A stretch of DNA of 64,000 nt from Gammaproteobacteria bacterium (GTDB lineage: Bacteria; Pseudomonadota; Gammaproteobacteria; Pseudomonadales; Halieaceae): contig JAUICG010000001.1 of the NCBI GenBank assembly GCA_030427485.1, positions 1-64,000 of the forward strand, in the 5' to 3' direction. The position numbers were made by a program, and so were the translations under genes. Positions 33,293 through 42,784 of the stretch are shown here, piece by piece. Each line of letters begins with the position of its first letter. Positions within the stretch are counted from its first letter, which is position 1. The notes under the pieces are model-generated. The model was given only the letters and a program-made list of their open reading frames with translations, was not told the DNA's origin and did not search any database.

Positions 33293-34545
33293 TGCGCCAT
33301 CAGGTCCCTGGCAATCGCCACGATCTGCATTTCATCGGTACCCGCGTAGATTTGCAGGATTTTTGCGTCGCGCATCAACTGTTCCACGCGCGTCTCACGC
33401 ATGTAACCAGCCCCACCGAAAATCTGCACGGCCTCGGTGGTGACCTCCATCGCGGCTTGCGCGGCGTACAGTTTCATCGCCGACCCCTCGGCGAAGGTGA
33501 AGTCTTTCCCGGCGGCCTTCGTTTCGATGAACCGAAATACCATGTTTTCCAGGTTCAGGCGCGCCACTTCCATTTTCGCCAGTTTTAACTGGATAAGCTG
33601 GTAGCTGCCTATGGGTTGGCCGAATTGTACACGGGTTTTCGCATACTCGAGCGACATTTCCAGCGAGCGTTCCACCAGACCCAGCGCCATCGCGGCGACA
33701 CCGGAGCGCTCGGTGCTGAAAGTGGATTTCGCGCCGGAGCGGCCGTAGCCGTCCTCAGATTCTCCCATCAGGCGTTCCGGCCCGGCTTTTACATCGGAAA
33801 GGAAAAGCTCGCCGGTGGGAGATGCGCCTATGCCCATTTTTTTAAAGGCCGGGCTCTGTTCCAGCCCCGGCATACCGGAGTCGAGGATGAAGGAGACGAT
33901 CTTCCTGTCCCTGGGCTCTACGCCCGGCTCGTCGAGACGACAGATAAAGACAATCGTGTCGGCATGCGGGCCGTTGGTGATGAAGGTTTTGTTGCCGTTG
34001 AGGATATAGCCGCCTTGACCGTCCCGCCGCGCCGTGGATTTCATACCGCCGAAAGCGTCGGAGCCGGAATTGGGTTCGGTGATGGCCCAGGCGCCGATTT
34101 TTTCCAGCGTCATCAACTCCCCGGCGTACTTTTTCTTTTGCGCCAGGCTGCCCTTGGACATGATGGCGCCGGCTGTGAGGCCGACCGATACGCCCATCGC
34201 GGTAATCAGGCCCTGGCAGTGACGGCTGATTTCAATAATCGGAAGTATGCCCATCGCGGCCGCATCCAGGGCTTCTTCGGAGACCGCCGTGCCGTTCGCC
34301 GCAACCTTCTTCTCAGGCTTTTCCACCTCTTCGCCGCGCGCAAGCGCTTCTTCCCGGGCAATCTGCTTGTTGAAATTGGCGCGCGCCAACTCGTCCATGC
34401 CGAATGTCTTAAACAACTTGCGCAGGATGTCGTAGGGCGGCACGCCGTTGTACTCGAGGTCGTCGATGTGCGGCACAATTTCCTTCTCCACGAAATCGCG
34501 CACCATGCCCCTGATCATTTGTTGCTGTTCTGTCCAGCCTATCAT
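33289..34545 (-). CDS. Acyl-CoA dehydrogenase
   Basis: 418 residues from ATG 34545; longer upstream reading is possible but lacks the family's N-terminus. The flavin-binding and substrate motifs are present: EWAI-type region WAITEPNSGSDAFGG, the FITNG strand, ATPTGE-like ASPTGELFL, and RVQFGQPIGSYQL near the C-terminal helices, with the catalytic Glu region at FGGAGYMRETRVEQLMRD. It oxidises acyl-CoA to enoyl-CoA with FAD. It heads the minus-strand operon with APS/PAPS reductase and epimerase, and its stop overlaps the next start as ATGA. A Glu/Lys-rich insert occurs at about residues 85-105. The chain length is unknown. Confidence 0.9.
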   Translation of the reverse strand: MIGWTEQQQMIRGMVRDFVEKEIVPHIDDLEYNGVPPYDILRKLFKTFGMDELARANFNKQIAREEALARGEEVEKPEKKVAANGTAVSEEALDAAAMGILPIIEISRHCQGLITAMGVSVGLTAGAIMSKGSLAQKKKYAGELMTLEKIGAWAITEPNSGSDAFGGMKSTARRDGQGGYILNGNKTFITNGPHADTIVFICRLDEPGVEPRDRKIVSFILDSGMPGLEQSPAFKKMGIGASPTGELFLSDVKAGPERLMGESEDGYGRSGAKSTFSTERSGVAAMALGLVERSLEMSLEYAKTRVQFGQPIGSYQLIQLKLAKMEVARLNLENMVFRFIETKAAGKDFTFAEGSAMKLYAAQAAMEVTTEAVQIFGGAGYMRETRVEQLMRDAKILQIYAGTDEMQIVAIARDLMAQ

Positions 34546-34723
34546 TGCTCTGTTTCCTTGTTCAGTTCGTCGATAAAGCGCAGCGAGAATTATTGCACGG
34601 TAGCGCGGGCAACTGAAAGCCGGGAACCGACAGGAGCCGGCGGAGGATTGCGGGATAGCCGACCACAGCTTAGACTCCCGACTGGTGACCCTAGATGACC
34701 CCGGAGCATACAGGAGAACTGCG

Positions 34724-35593
34724 ATGATAGAAGTCATTCCCTCAGGTCAGGCCTGCGGCGCCACCGTGAACGGGGTGGACCTGTCCGGGGAACTGGATAG
34801 CGCGACCATCCGCGCCGTGCGCGCTGCCTGGCTGGAGCACCATGTGCTGGCGTTCCCCGATCAACTGCTGTCCGATGGTGACCTGGAGCGCTTCGTGCTG
34901 GATTTTGGCACATTTGGCGCCGAGCCGTACTTTATGCCGAAACCGGGCAGCGAACATATCGTGGCGCTGACCCGCAAAGCGGACGAAAAAGCCCCACTGT
35001 TCGCGGAGAACTGGCATTCCGACTGGAGTTTCCTGCAGGAGCCGCCGATCGGTACCTGCCTATACAGCCTCGTCGTACCGCCGGTGGGCGGCGATACCGG
35101 CTTCGCCAACCAGCAAATGGCACTGGCTGAGATGCCCGCGGCGCTGCGCGCGAAGATTGAAGGCCGCATTGCGCTGCACTCCGCAGGCGCCGCCTATGCG
35201 CCGGACGGGATGTACGGGGAGAAAGACAGGGCGGCGGGGCGCAGCATGGCGATCCGTTTTTCCGAGGACGCCCGGCTGGTGCAGCGGCACCCGTTTATTC
35301 TTCGTCATCCGGAAAGTGGCCGTGAAACACTGCTCAGCAGTCTCGGTTACATCATGGGCGTAGAGGGCATGGGTGACGACGAGGCGCTGGCGCTGCTGCT
35401 GGAGTTGTACGAGTGGCAGACCCGCGAGGAGTTCCAGTACACCCACAAGTGGCGCGAGAATATGTTCGTGGTGTGGGACAATCGCAGCGTGCTGCACCGT
35501 GCCTACGGCGGCTACGACGGCTACGACAGGCTGTTGCACCGGATCACAGTGGCCGCTGATCCGGCCAAATTCATCACGTCGCACGCGGCGTGA
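34724..35593 (+). CDS. TauD/TfdA-family Fe(II)/2-oxoglutarate dioxygenase
   Basis: 289 residues; ATG 34724 has AGGAG seven bases upstream, so it is preferred over an upstream in-frame TTG. The iron-binding facial triad is seen as His and Asp in NWHSDWSF (about 97-99) and the distal His in LLHRITVA (about 272), with a following Arg. TauD itself releases sulfite from taurine; TfdA-like members oxidise many carboxylates. It is divergent from the acyl-CoA dehydrogenase-cysH operon, with 178 bp between, which likely holds both promoters. A taurine or sulfonate role would agree with the nearby sulfur gene but is not shown. Confidence 0.87.
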   Translation: MIEVIPSGQACGATVNGVDLSGELDSATIRAVRAAWLEHHVLAFPDQLLSDGDLERFVLDFGTFGAEPYFMPKPGSEHIVALTRKADEKAPLFAENWHSDWSFLQEPPIGTCLYSLVVPPVGGDTGFANQQMALAEMPAALRAKIEGRIALHSAGAAYAPDGMYGEKDRAAGRSMAIRFSEDARLVQRHPFILRHPESGRETLLSSLGYIMGVEGMGDDEALALLLELYEWQTREEFQYTHKWRENMFVVWDNRSVLHRAYGGYDGYDRLLHRITVAADPAKFITSHAA

Positions 35594-35697
35594 CCGGCGC
35601 CCCTCACACCAGGCGTGACCCGGCTGTACAGATTTGCGATACTACGGCGCCTGACGCGCGCACAACAATCAACCCGATAAATCAGGATGCAAAGACT

Positions 35698-36291
35698 ATG
35701 ACGACTCGCATACGCCCCCTGGTGGCATCAACCCTGGTCGCAGTTCTCGCCGGGTGCGCCAGCACCGACCCGATGACAGGTTCAACCCGCAATGAGTTGA
35801 TTTCAGTGCAGTACGGCAGGGTGGAGAATATACAGCAGGTGAACATGTCGCCCGATTACGGTGCGGGCTCGCTGATCGGCGGCGCGCTTGGGTTGCTGGC
35901 AACCATGGGACACTCCGGAGCCTCGCAAGTGGGCGGTGCTGTGGCCGGCGCCGGCCTGGGCGCGCTGGTGGCAAAGGAGACGGCGGGCACCGGCGAAAAG
36001 TTTACGGTGCGCCTGGTGAACAACAGTACGGTTGACATAGTGACCGAAAACCAGGATATCCGTCTCGGCGATTGTGTCTCCATCGAGCAGGGCCAGCATG
36101 CCAATATCCGCCGTGTTTCCCCCGTGATGTGCACCACCCCCCCTTCAGACGCGGCTTACAGTTCAATGAACGCCGCGAACTCGCAGGAATCACGGGAGTG
36201 CGACCAGGTGAAACAGGAGTTGTTGAATGCCACCACGGAACAGGCCACCGCGATCGCATACAAGAAGATGCGCGCCTTTTGCGAGAGCTAG
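35698..36291 (+). CDS. Glycine-zipper outer-membrane lipoprotein (SlyB/17 kDa-like)
   Basis: 197 residues from ATG 35698. A lipoprotein signal peptide ends at LAGCA, with the lipidated Cys at about residue 20. The following GSLIGGALG and GGAVAGAGLGALV segments are the glycine-zipper helices of the SlyB/17-kDa antigen family, and VSIEQGQ plus the small hydrophobic strands form the short C-terminal beta-part. The tail beyond about residue 150 (two Cys, Gln/Asn/Glu-rich helix) is not part of the known family. It probably sits in the outer membrane. Its function is unknown; relatives stabilise the envelope. Confidence 0.8.
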   Translation: MTTRIRPLVASTLVAVLAGCASTDPMTGSTRNELISVQYGRVENIQQVNMSPDYGAGSLIGGALGLLATMGHSGASQVGGAVAGAGLGALVAKETAGTGEKFTVRLVNNSTVDIVTENQDIRLGDCVSIEQGQHANIRRVSPVMCTTPPSDAAYSSMNAANSQESRECDQVKQELLNATTEQATAIAYKKMRAFCES

Positions 36292-36453
36292 TAGCCGGTC
36301 GGACCTGGGACGGTGCTACCGCGACGGGGGCCATTGGTCCGATGCCACCCGCTGGCCGGCCAGCTAGCAGACAGGCACGGCTGATCTTTCCCGGATTGCT
36401 GGTCGTTAGTGTCGACCGGCAGTGTTAGTGCACACTAGCGTTCGATATCCCTT

Positions 36454-37818
36454 ATGGAAAAAGTCGCCCACGCCATCGTCAATCCGATCAAGTCGCTGAA
36501 CCTGCTGTCCCGCGCCGATATCGAGGGCTTGACGAGTAGCCGGGGCGATTTGTTCGCGGTGTTCCGCCACTGCGCGCTGGCCATCCTGAACACAGACAGC
36601 CAGAAGGACGACGCCGCGGAGATTATTGCTGATTACTCCGATTTTGATATCCGCCTGGTGCCGCAACCAAGAGGACTCAAGCTGGAGTTGTTCAATGCGC
36701 CGCCGCAGTCGTTTGTGGACGGCAAGATGATCCGGGGCATCCAGGAACACCTGTTCTCGGCATTGCGCGATATCGTCTACACCGATTACAAGATTACCGC
36801 GCCCCAGACGCAGCCGCTGACCTCCGCACAGACCACCAATATGGTATTTCGTATCCTGCGCAACGCCGGCGTGGTGCGGCCCGACCAGCCTCCGAAAATG
36901 GTCGTTTGCTGGGGCGGGCACTCGATTCCCCGCGAAGAGTACGATTACGCCAAGGATGTCGGCTACCAACTGGGACTGCGGGGGCTGGATATTGTCACCG
37001 GGTGCGGCATCGGTGCGATGAAGGGGCCGATGAAGGGTGCTGCCGTCGGGCACGCCAAGCAGCAGATCAAGGACGGGCGCTATATCGGCATCAGTGAGCC
37101 CGGCATCATCGCGTCCGAGTCACCCAATGCCATTGTCAATGAGCTGGTGATCATGCCCGACATCGAACAGCGGCTGGAGGCATTCGTGCGGCTCGCCCAC
37201 AGCATCATCGTGTTTCCCGGCGGTGTTGGCACCGTGGAGGAAGTGCTCTACCTGTTGAGCCTGTTGCTGCATCCCGACAACGAGGAGGCGATCCCGCTGG
37301 TGCTGGCCGGGCCGGAAGGCTGCCGTGCCTACTTCCAGGAACTGGAGCGTTTCCTTGTGGCTTGCCTGGGCGATGGCGTCAGGAATCACTATCGTATTAT
37401 CGTGGGTGCCCCGGATGAGGTTGGCCGGGCTGTGAAGGCGGCCACGGATGGTGTTCACGCGCTTCGCCGCAGCGCCAGCCAGGCTTACTACTTCAATTGG
37501 GAGCTGCGGATTCCGGCGGATTTGCAGGAGCCATTTATCCCCACGCACGAGGCGATGGCGGCGCTGGAACTGCGTGGCGATATGCCAAAGCACGAGTTGG
37601 CCAGCAGCCTGCGCCGTGTCTTTTCCGGCCTGGTGTCCGGCAATGTGAAATCATTTGGTATCGAACAGGTCCGTCGGCACGGGCCGTACAGGCTGTCGGG
37701 TGACCGCGGGTTCCTGCTGTCCATAGACAGACTGCTGAACGTCATGGTGCGGGAAAAACGCATGAAGCTGGTGGCGCAGGCGGAGGATTATCAACCCTGC
37801 TATCAGCTCGTTGATTGA
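36454..37818 (+). CDS. ppnN: Nucleotide 5'-monophosphate nucleosidase (LOG family, YgdH/PpnN)
   Basis: 454 residues, full length for PpnN. It cuts purine/pyrimidine nucleoside monophosphates to ribose 5-phosphate and base, and is regulated by (p)ppGpp in E. coli. An N-terminal DUF4478-like domain precedes the LOG (lysine decarboxylase-like) core with the motif GVGTVEE (about 256-262) in PGGVGTVEE and a C-terminal DUF3412-like domain. The end overlaps the small membrane gene on the other strand by 16 bp. No partner genes nearby. Confidence 0.9.
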   Translation: MEKVAHAIVNPIKSLNLLSRADIEGLTSSRGDLFAVFRHCALAILNTDSQKDDAAEIIADYSDFDIRLVPQPRGLKLELFNAPPQSFVDGKMIRGIQEHLFSALRDIVYTDYKITAPQTQPLTSAQTTNMVFRILRNAGVVRPDQPPKMVVCWGGHSIPREEYDYAKDVGYQLGLRGLDIVTGCGIGAMKGPMKGAAVGHAKQQIKDGRYIGISEPGIIASESPNAIVNELVIMPDIEQRLEAFVRLAHSIIVFPGGVGTVEEVLYLLSLLLHPDNEEAIPLVLAGPEGCRAYFQELERFLVACLGDGVRNHYRIIVGAPDEVGRAVKAATDGVHALRRSASQAYYFNWELRIPADLQEPFIPTHEAMAALELRGDMPKHELASSLRRVFSGLVSGNVKSFGIEQVRRHGPYRLSGDRGFLLSIDRLLNVMVREKRMKLVAQAEDYQPCYQLVD

Positions 37819-38072
37819 CTGGCGGCGCCCTGGCGGCGCAGGTATTTCCAAAGCCCGATCAGGGAGGCCGCTATCCAGAATATTTCAATCACGAAGCTGG
37901 CCAGATTGAAATGGAAACAGAGGCTGACCAGCAGCAGTATGGCACCCGCGAGATTGATGAGATTGTAGGTCAGCCCTTTTGGGTCGGTGCGCTCCAACTG
38001 CAACAGGTAGTAGGCCAGCACCACAAGCAGCGTGCCTGTCATGCCGATGGCATCCACAATCCAGCTGTTCAT
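37803..38072 (-). CDS. Small membrane protein (CBU_0592-like family)
   Basis: 89 residues from ATG 38072; the upstream in-frame extension reads into antisense of the next gene and is discarded. Three hydrophobic helices (GMTGTLLVVLAYYLL, LINLAGAILLLVSL, VIEIFWIAASLIGLW) are separated by short polar loops. This matches a family of small inner-membrane proteins found widely in proteobacteria and without known function. It overlaps the end of ppnN by 16 bp on the opposite strand. The next gene starts 66 bp beyond, divergent. Confidence 0.75.
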   Translation of the reverse strand: MNSWIVDAIGMTGTLLVVLAYYLLQLERTDPKGLTYNLINLAGAILLLVSLCFHFNLASFVIEIFWIAASLIGLWKYLRRQGAASQSTS

Positions 38073-38138
38073 AGAATTGTCCTCGTGCGTGAGCAGAATA
38101 GACTTTGAGGCTAACACAGAACCATCGGTGCCAGTATT

Positions 38139-39407
38139 GTGAAAGCGCAGGGTGAACACGCACAATTTGATGTGATCGTTCTCGGGGCGGGCGCAGCCGG
38201 GCTGTTCTGCGCAGCCGTCGCCGCTGCGCGCGGCCGCCGGGTACTGGTGCTGGAAAAGGCCAACAAGGTGGGCAAGAAGATCCTGATGTCCGGCGGCGGG
38301 CGCTGTAATTTCACCAACTATCATGTCACCGCAGAAAACTTCCTTTCCGGCAACCCCCATTTCTGCAAAGCGGCCTTGAGCCGCTACACCCAGTGGGATT
38401 TTATTGCGCTGGTGGAGTCGCATGGCATACCGTATGAGGAACGGAAACACGGACAGTTGTTCTGCGAAAATTCTGCTGCCGATATCCTCGCCATGTTACT
38501 GGAAGAGTGCCGCAAGTTTGATGTCACCATCGAGGTGCGCCGCGATGTGCGAGGTGTTGTGCCGCTGCGCCCCGGTGCGAAGGAGTCATCCGCTGCGACC
38601 ACGGCCGTTGGCCGATATCGCGTCGAGTACGCGCAGGGCACCGCGGCTGGCGCGATGGGGAAACATGCGGCCTGTCACTCGCTGGTGGTTGCCACGGGCG
38701 CGCTGTCCATCCCTACACTGGGTGGCAGTGGCATGGGCTACGAGATCGCCGCACAGTTCTCCCTGCCGCTGGTCGAGCGCCGTGCCGGTCTGGTGCCGTT
38801 CATGTTCAGCGATACGATGAAATCCCTGTGCGAGCGCCTGTCCGGGGTGGCACTGGAAGTGGAGATCAGTTGCAGAGGGCAGTCCTTCACCGAGAATCTC
38901 CTGTTCACCCATCGTGGAGTCAGCGGCCCGGCGATCCTGCAGATTTCCAACTATTGGCAGCCGGGCGATGCCGTGACGGTTAACTTGTTGCCTGCCCTTA
39001 ACGCTTTCCAGTGGTTGCTGGAGGCCAAGCGCGCGCAGGGTAATATCCTGCTGCGCACGCTTCTACAGCGGCACCTGCCGAAAGCGCTGGTGAGTGAGCT
39101 GCAGGCGCTGTGGTGGCCGCGCGAGGCCGGGCGCAGGCTCGCCGATTTTGGCGACCGGCGTCTGCGTGAGCTGGCCGGCCAGCTTGGCGGGTGGCAGCTT
39201 AAACCCTCTGCAACCGAGGGCTATCGCACGGCGGAAGTGACGCTCGGCGGGGTCGATACCAGCGCGATCAGTTCAAAGACGATGGAGTCCAGCGTACATG
39301 CGGGCCTGTACTTTATTGGCGAGGTGCTTGATGTGACCGGCCATCTGGGCGGCTACAATTTCCAATGGGCGTGGTCGTCGGCGTTCAGTGCGGGGCAGGT
39401 GGTGTAG
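38139..39407 (+). CDS. NAD(P)/FAD-dependent oxidoreductase (HI0933/YhiN family)
   Basis: 422 residues, GTG start. The dinucleotide-binding VIVLGAGAAGLFCA motif is at about 11-24, with the FAD Glu in VLVLEK, and the family signature GGGRCNFTNYH follows (about 52-62). The middle is the HI0933 substrate domain and the end has DVTGHLGGYNFQWAW, the second FAD segment. Members are uncharacterised flavoproteins that might act on tRNA or metabolites. The next flavoprotein gene follows after three bases, suggesting co-transcription. Confidence 0.9.
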   Translation: MKAQGEHAQFDVIVLGAGAAGLFCAAVAAARGRRVLVLEKANKVGKKILMSGGGRCNFTNYHVTAENFLSGNPHFCKAALSRYTQWDFIALVESHGIPYEERKHGQLFCENSAADILAMLLEECRKFDVTIEVRRDVRGVVPLRPGAKESSAATTAVGRYRVEYAQGTAAGAMGKHAACHSLVVATGALSIPTLGGSGMGYEIAAQFSLPLVERRAGLVPFMFSDTMKSLCERLSGVALEVEISCRGQSFTENLLFTHRGVSGPAILQISNYWQPGDAVTVNLLPALNAFQWLLEAKRAQGNILLRTLLQRHLPKALVSELQALWWPREAGRRLADFGDRRLRELAGQLGGWQLKPSATEGYRTAEVTLGGVDTSAISSKTMESSVHAGLYFIGEVLDVTGHLGGYNFQWAWSSAFSAGQVV

Positions 39408-39410
39408 CCT

Positions 39411-41051
39411 ATGCTGCGACTCAATGAAATCAGGCTGCCGCTGGATCATGCGCCCGCGGCCCTCGCTGCGGCAGTGGCCGAACGCCTCGAGATAGAGGCC
39501 GCTGACATACTCGATATCCGTGTCTTCAAACGCAGTTACGATGCCCGCCACAAGTCGCGCATTTTGCTGATCTACCAACTGGATGTGGAGGTGGCGCCCG
39601 CACTGGAGCAGCAATTGCTGGAAAAGTTTGGGCACAGTTCCCGGGTTGGCCCGAGCCCCGATACCCGCTATCGCCATGTCGCCCGGGCAGGTGCGGATTT
39701 CCCCACGGCTCCACGGCAGCGCCCGCTTGTTATCGGTTTCGGCCCCTGTGGCATTCTCGCGGCCCTGCTGCTCGCGCAGATGGGGCTGAAGCCGTTGGTG
39801 CTGGAACGCGGCCAGGCGGTGCGCCAGCGCACACGGGATACCTGGGGTCTGTGGCGCAAGCGGCGGTTGAACACCGAGTCGAACGTGCAGTACGGCGAGG
39901 GAGGCGCGGGCACCTTCTCGGACGGCAAGCTGTACAGCCAGGTAAAGGATAAGCGGCACCTGGGCCGCAAAGTGCTGGAGGAGTTCGTCGCAGCCGGCGC
40001 ACCGGAGGAGATTCTCTACGTCAGCAAGCCGCATATCGGCACCTTCAGGCTGGTGACAATGGTGGAGAAGTTGCGCGCCGAGATTATTCGCCTCGGCGGC
40101 GAGATACGCTTCGGGCAGAAAGTGGTGTCCCTGTTGCGCGATAGCGAGGGCGGCGGCCAGGTACGCGGGGTCATCACCAGCGACGGCACGTCGATACTCA
40201 GTGAGCACATCGTGCTGGCGGTCGGCCACAGCGCGCGCGATACCTTCCAGATGTTGCTGGATGGGGGTGTGTACATCGAACCCAAGCCCTTCTCCATTGG
40301 CTTTCGTATCGAGCATCCCCAGTCGGTGATAGATCGGGCGCGTTTCGGCGAGAATGCCGGCCACCCCATTCTCGGCGCGGCGGATTACAAGCTCGTGCAC
40401 CACTGCAAGAACGGCCGCAGCGTCTACAGTTTCTGCATGTGTCCGGGTGGTACCGTGGTGGCAGCCGCCTCGGAGGAGGGCAGGGTGGTCACCAACGGTA
40501 TGTCGCAGTACTCGCGCAATGAGCGTAACGCCAACTCGGCCATCGTCGTGGGCATCAATCCGGAGGAGGATTTTCCCGGGCATGTGCTGGCGGGCATCGA
40601 CCTGCAGCGTGAACTCGAGTCGCTGGCCTATCGCATGGGGGGTGAGAACTATAATGCGCCGGCGCAACTGGTGGGCGACTTCCTGCGCGGCAGACCGTCC
40701 ACCGCGCTGGGTTCTGTCGAGCCCTCCTACCAGCCGGGTATCACCCTGACGGACTTGTCCGGCGCTCTGCCGGAGTATGCCATTGCCGCGATACGCGAGG
40801 CGCTGACCGCGTTCGAGAAGCAGATCAGGGGATTCGCGATGAACGATGCCGTGTTGACCGGTACCGAAACCCGCAGTTCGTCGCCGATCTGCATTCGTCG
40901 CGGCGATGACTTCCAGAGCGTAAACACGCGGGGCCTGTACCCGGCGGGGGAGGGTGCGGGCTATGCCGGGGGCATTTTGTCCGCGGCGATTGACGGGATC
41001 AGGGTCGCGGAGGCGGTGGCGCTGGAAATCCTTGCAGACTCGAGCCGCTGA
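39411..41051 (+). CDS. FAD-dependent dehydrogenase (COG2509-like)
   Basis: 546 residues, ATG 39411 three bases after the preceding stop. An N-terminal RNA-binding-like small domain (about 1-85) precedes the FAD motif VIGFGPCGILAA (about 105-116) and the conserved GEGGAGTFSDGKL (about 162-174). The C-terminus has GLYPAGEGAGYAGGI, the FAD-binding end segment. The family is conserved but of unknown substrate and has also been called an electron-transferring dehydrogenase. A very long antisense reading frame covers the gene; I take it to be a shadow of the GC-rich codons. Confidence 0.9.
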   Translation: MLRLNEIRLPLDHAPAALAAAVAERLEIEAADILDIRVFKRSYDARHKSRILLIYQLDVEVAPALEQQLLEKFGHSSRVGPSPDTRYRHVARAGADFPTAPRQRPLVIGFGPCGILAALLLAQMGLKPLVLERGQAVRQRTRDTWGLWRKRRLNTESNVQYGEGGAGTFSDGKLYSQVKDKRHLGRKVLEEFVAAGAPEEILYVSKPHIGTFRLVTMVEKLRAEIIRLGGEIRFGQKVVSLLRDSEGGGQVRGVITSDGTSILSEHIVLAVGHSARDTFQMLLDGGVYIEPKPFSIGFRIEHPQSVIDRARFGENAGHPILGAADYKLVHHCKNGRSVYSFCMCPGGTVVAAASEEGRVVTNGMSQYSRNERNANSAIVVGINPEEDFPGHVLAGIDLQRELESLAYRMGGENYNAPAQLVGDFLRGRPSTALGSVEPSYQPGITLTDLSGALPEYAIAAIREALTAFEKQIRGFAMNDAVLTGTETRSSSPICIRRGDDFQSVNTRGLYPAGEGAGYAGGILSAAIDGIRVAEAVALEILADSSR

Positions 41052-41094
41052 GTTCGGCCAGGACAAGCCCCCGCGTTCCGGAGTGACGCTATGA

Positions 41095-41775
41095 CTAGCG
41101 TGTGGTTGCTCCGTTAACAGCCAGTATCCTGCGCACACGCCGTTTGGAATCCTCGCGTGCCCGCGTTGACCATACGCGAACCACAGTGCGCAGAATAATC
41201 TGCATATCAAGCATCGGGCTCCAGTGTTGCAGGTAGTCCAGCTGGACTTTTGCTTTGGCGGGCAGCAGTAGCTGGAGATACTCAGCCTCGGCATGCGGCC
41301 GCCCGGCCAGCACGGCATCCTCGGCGAAGAACAGTACGGACGCGGGGTCGGTGACACCCGGCCGCACCGACAGCACGGTCCGGCGGGTTGCGTCATCCAG
41401 TGCGTCCGCATGGGCTTGCACCATCGGCCTGGGTCCGACAAAGCTCATATCACCGACCAGCACGTTGTACAGTTGCGGCAGTTCGTCGAGGCGGGTGCGC
41501 CGCAGCGGCAGGCCGATAGCGGTGATACGCGGGTCGTCTTCGGGTGCAATGCTGCCCGGAGTCGCGCTGCCGGGCTGTAGCGTGCGGAACTTCAGCAGTG
41601 TGAAAGGATGACCGCCGCGCCCGATGCGTTGCTCCCTGTAGATTACGGGCCTGCCGCTGCGTATCCCGACCAGTGCCGCGATGCACAGTATCACGGGAGC
41701 CAGGACGAGCATTCCCGACAGGGCGCCGACGATATCGAGCGCGCGTTTCACGGGGTGGCTGAGGCGTGTGGGCAT
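41095..41775 (-). CDS. Undecaprenyl-phosphate-type sugar transferase (bacterial sugar transferase family)
   Basis: 226 residues from ATG 41775. It has one membrane helix near the N-terminus (about 15-35: [21 protein letters not shown]) and then the catalytic domain with the family pattern [28 protein letters not shown] and [14 protein letters not shown], ending in [12 protein letters not shown]. It transfers a sugar-1-phosphate from a nucleotide sugar to a polyprenyl phosphate. It lies 13 bp after the UbiA-like gene and shares its direction. A single copy without the usual multi-membrane N-terminus suggests a WecA-independent initiating transferase of a small glycan or lipid route. Confidence 0.85.
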   Translation of the reverse strand: MPTRLSHPVKRALDIVGALSGMLVLAPVILCIAALVGIRSGRPVIYREQRIGRGGHPFTLLKFRTLQPGSATPGSIAPEDDPRITAIGLPLRRTRLDELPQLYNVLVGDMSFVGPRPMVQAHADALDDATRRTVLSVRPGVTDPASVLFFAEDAVLAGRPHAEAEYLQLLLPAKAKVQLDYLQHWSPMLDMQIILRTVVRVWSTRAREDSKRRVRRILAVNGATTR

Positions 41776-41788
41776 CGGGCTGCGTGCT

Positions 41789-42697
41789 TCAGAGCAGGAT
41801 ACCGGTGGTAATTCCCGCCGACAGCAGCACAAAAGCCAGCAGTGCCAGCGGTTGCACTGGTCGGTGCCGGTAGAAGGTTTGCGGGTCCTGCCAGGTCCAG
41901 TACGCTGCGACAGCGGCCGGAATAGTGCCGACCACACCCAGAAGCGTCGGCGTCGGCAGCGCGCCGCGCCATACCGCACACGCCAGCACCAGCAGTGCGA
42001 GCAGGTAGATCAGCGGCAGTACGCGGCTGGCGGCCTGTTTTCCGAGTTGCACCACAAGGTTGCTTTTGCCCACGCTGCGGTCCGCCTCGTAATCGGGGAA
42101 TTCGTTCACCCAGAGGAAGGCGGCGATAAACAGGCCAAGCGGTACGGAGGCCCAGATTACGTCGCTATGATAGCCGTGCGTGAGCAGCGCGTAGGTGGCC
42201 AGTGCAATCAGTGGTCCGTAGCACAGCACCACGTCCAGTTCCCCGAGGCCACGATAAGCCAGTTGCAGGGGTGGACCGTGGTAGGACCAGCCCAGTACCA
42301 GGGCGACCGTGCCCAGCCAGAACAGTGAGGGTTCGCGCTGGAATACCATCAGCGCGCCCAACACCAATCCTGCGACAGTGAACAGTCCGGCGATGGCCCA
42401 GGTCTGGCGGTGGGTGAGGATGTTGTCGACCAGTACCCGCTTGCCACCGGAGAAGTCGGTGCGGTCCTCGTCTTTTACCGCGAGGTCGGTGCCCGAGTCA
42501 TAGTCGTAGACATCGCCCCAGGCGTTCTTGGCCACTTCCATGCAGAACATGGCCAGGCCCATTACCGCTAACCAGTACCAGGAAAAGCTGCCGTCGCGCG
42601 CGGCCAGCGCTGCACCTATCGCCATGGAGGCGACGGAAGTAATGCTGATCTTGGGATCGGCGAGGCGCCAGAATCCCTCGCTGAATTGACTCGCCAT
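41789..42697 (-). CDS. UbiA-family prenyltransferase
   Basis: 302 residues with about eight membrane helices. Two Asp-rich motifs bind the prenyl diphosphate through Mg: NAWGDVYDYDSGTD (about 58-71) and NEFPDYEADRSVGK (about 193-206). The first has the extended N-x-x-D form of UbiA/MenA-like enzymes. Substrates of such enzymes include quinone rings, heme and glycerol phosphates. Its neighbours are a B12/radical SAM protein (upstream) and a sugar transferase (downstream), so a prenyl- or glycolipid product is conceivable, rather than a role in ordinary quinone synthesis, whose genes are absent here. Confidence 0.87.
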   Translation of the reverse strand: MASQFSEGFWRLADPKISITSVASMAIGAALAARDGSFSWYWLAVMGLAMFCMEVAKNAWGDVYDYDSGTDLAVKDEDRTDFSGGKRVLVDNILTHRQTWAIAGLFTVAGLVLGALMVFQREPSLFWLGTVALVLGWSYHGPPLQLAYRGLGELDVVLCYGPLIALATYALLTHGYHSDVIWASVPLGLFIAAFLWVNEFPDYEADRSVGKSNLVVQLGKQAASRVLPLIYLLALLVLACAVWRGALPTPTLLGVVGTIPAAVAAYWTWQDPQTFYRHRPVQPLALLAFVLLSAGITTGILL

Positions 42698-42784
42698 ACG
42701 TCCTCAATCGCTGCGCCAACCCATGCTGTATCGGCGCAGCCGCGCTTGAATACACGAAATTTCCGCGCCCCGCGCCAGCGGCGT

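Noticed and set aside
39273..41441. 722-codon open frame on the minus strand opposite the FAD dehydrogenase
   Set aside because: It lies entirely antisense to well-recognised flavoprotein genes; its protein has no domain and odd composition (Arg/His/Leu-rich), typical of GC-rich codon shadow.
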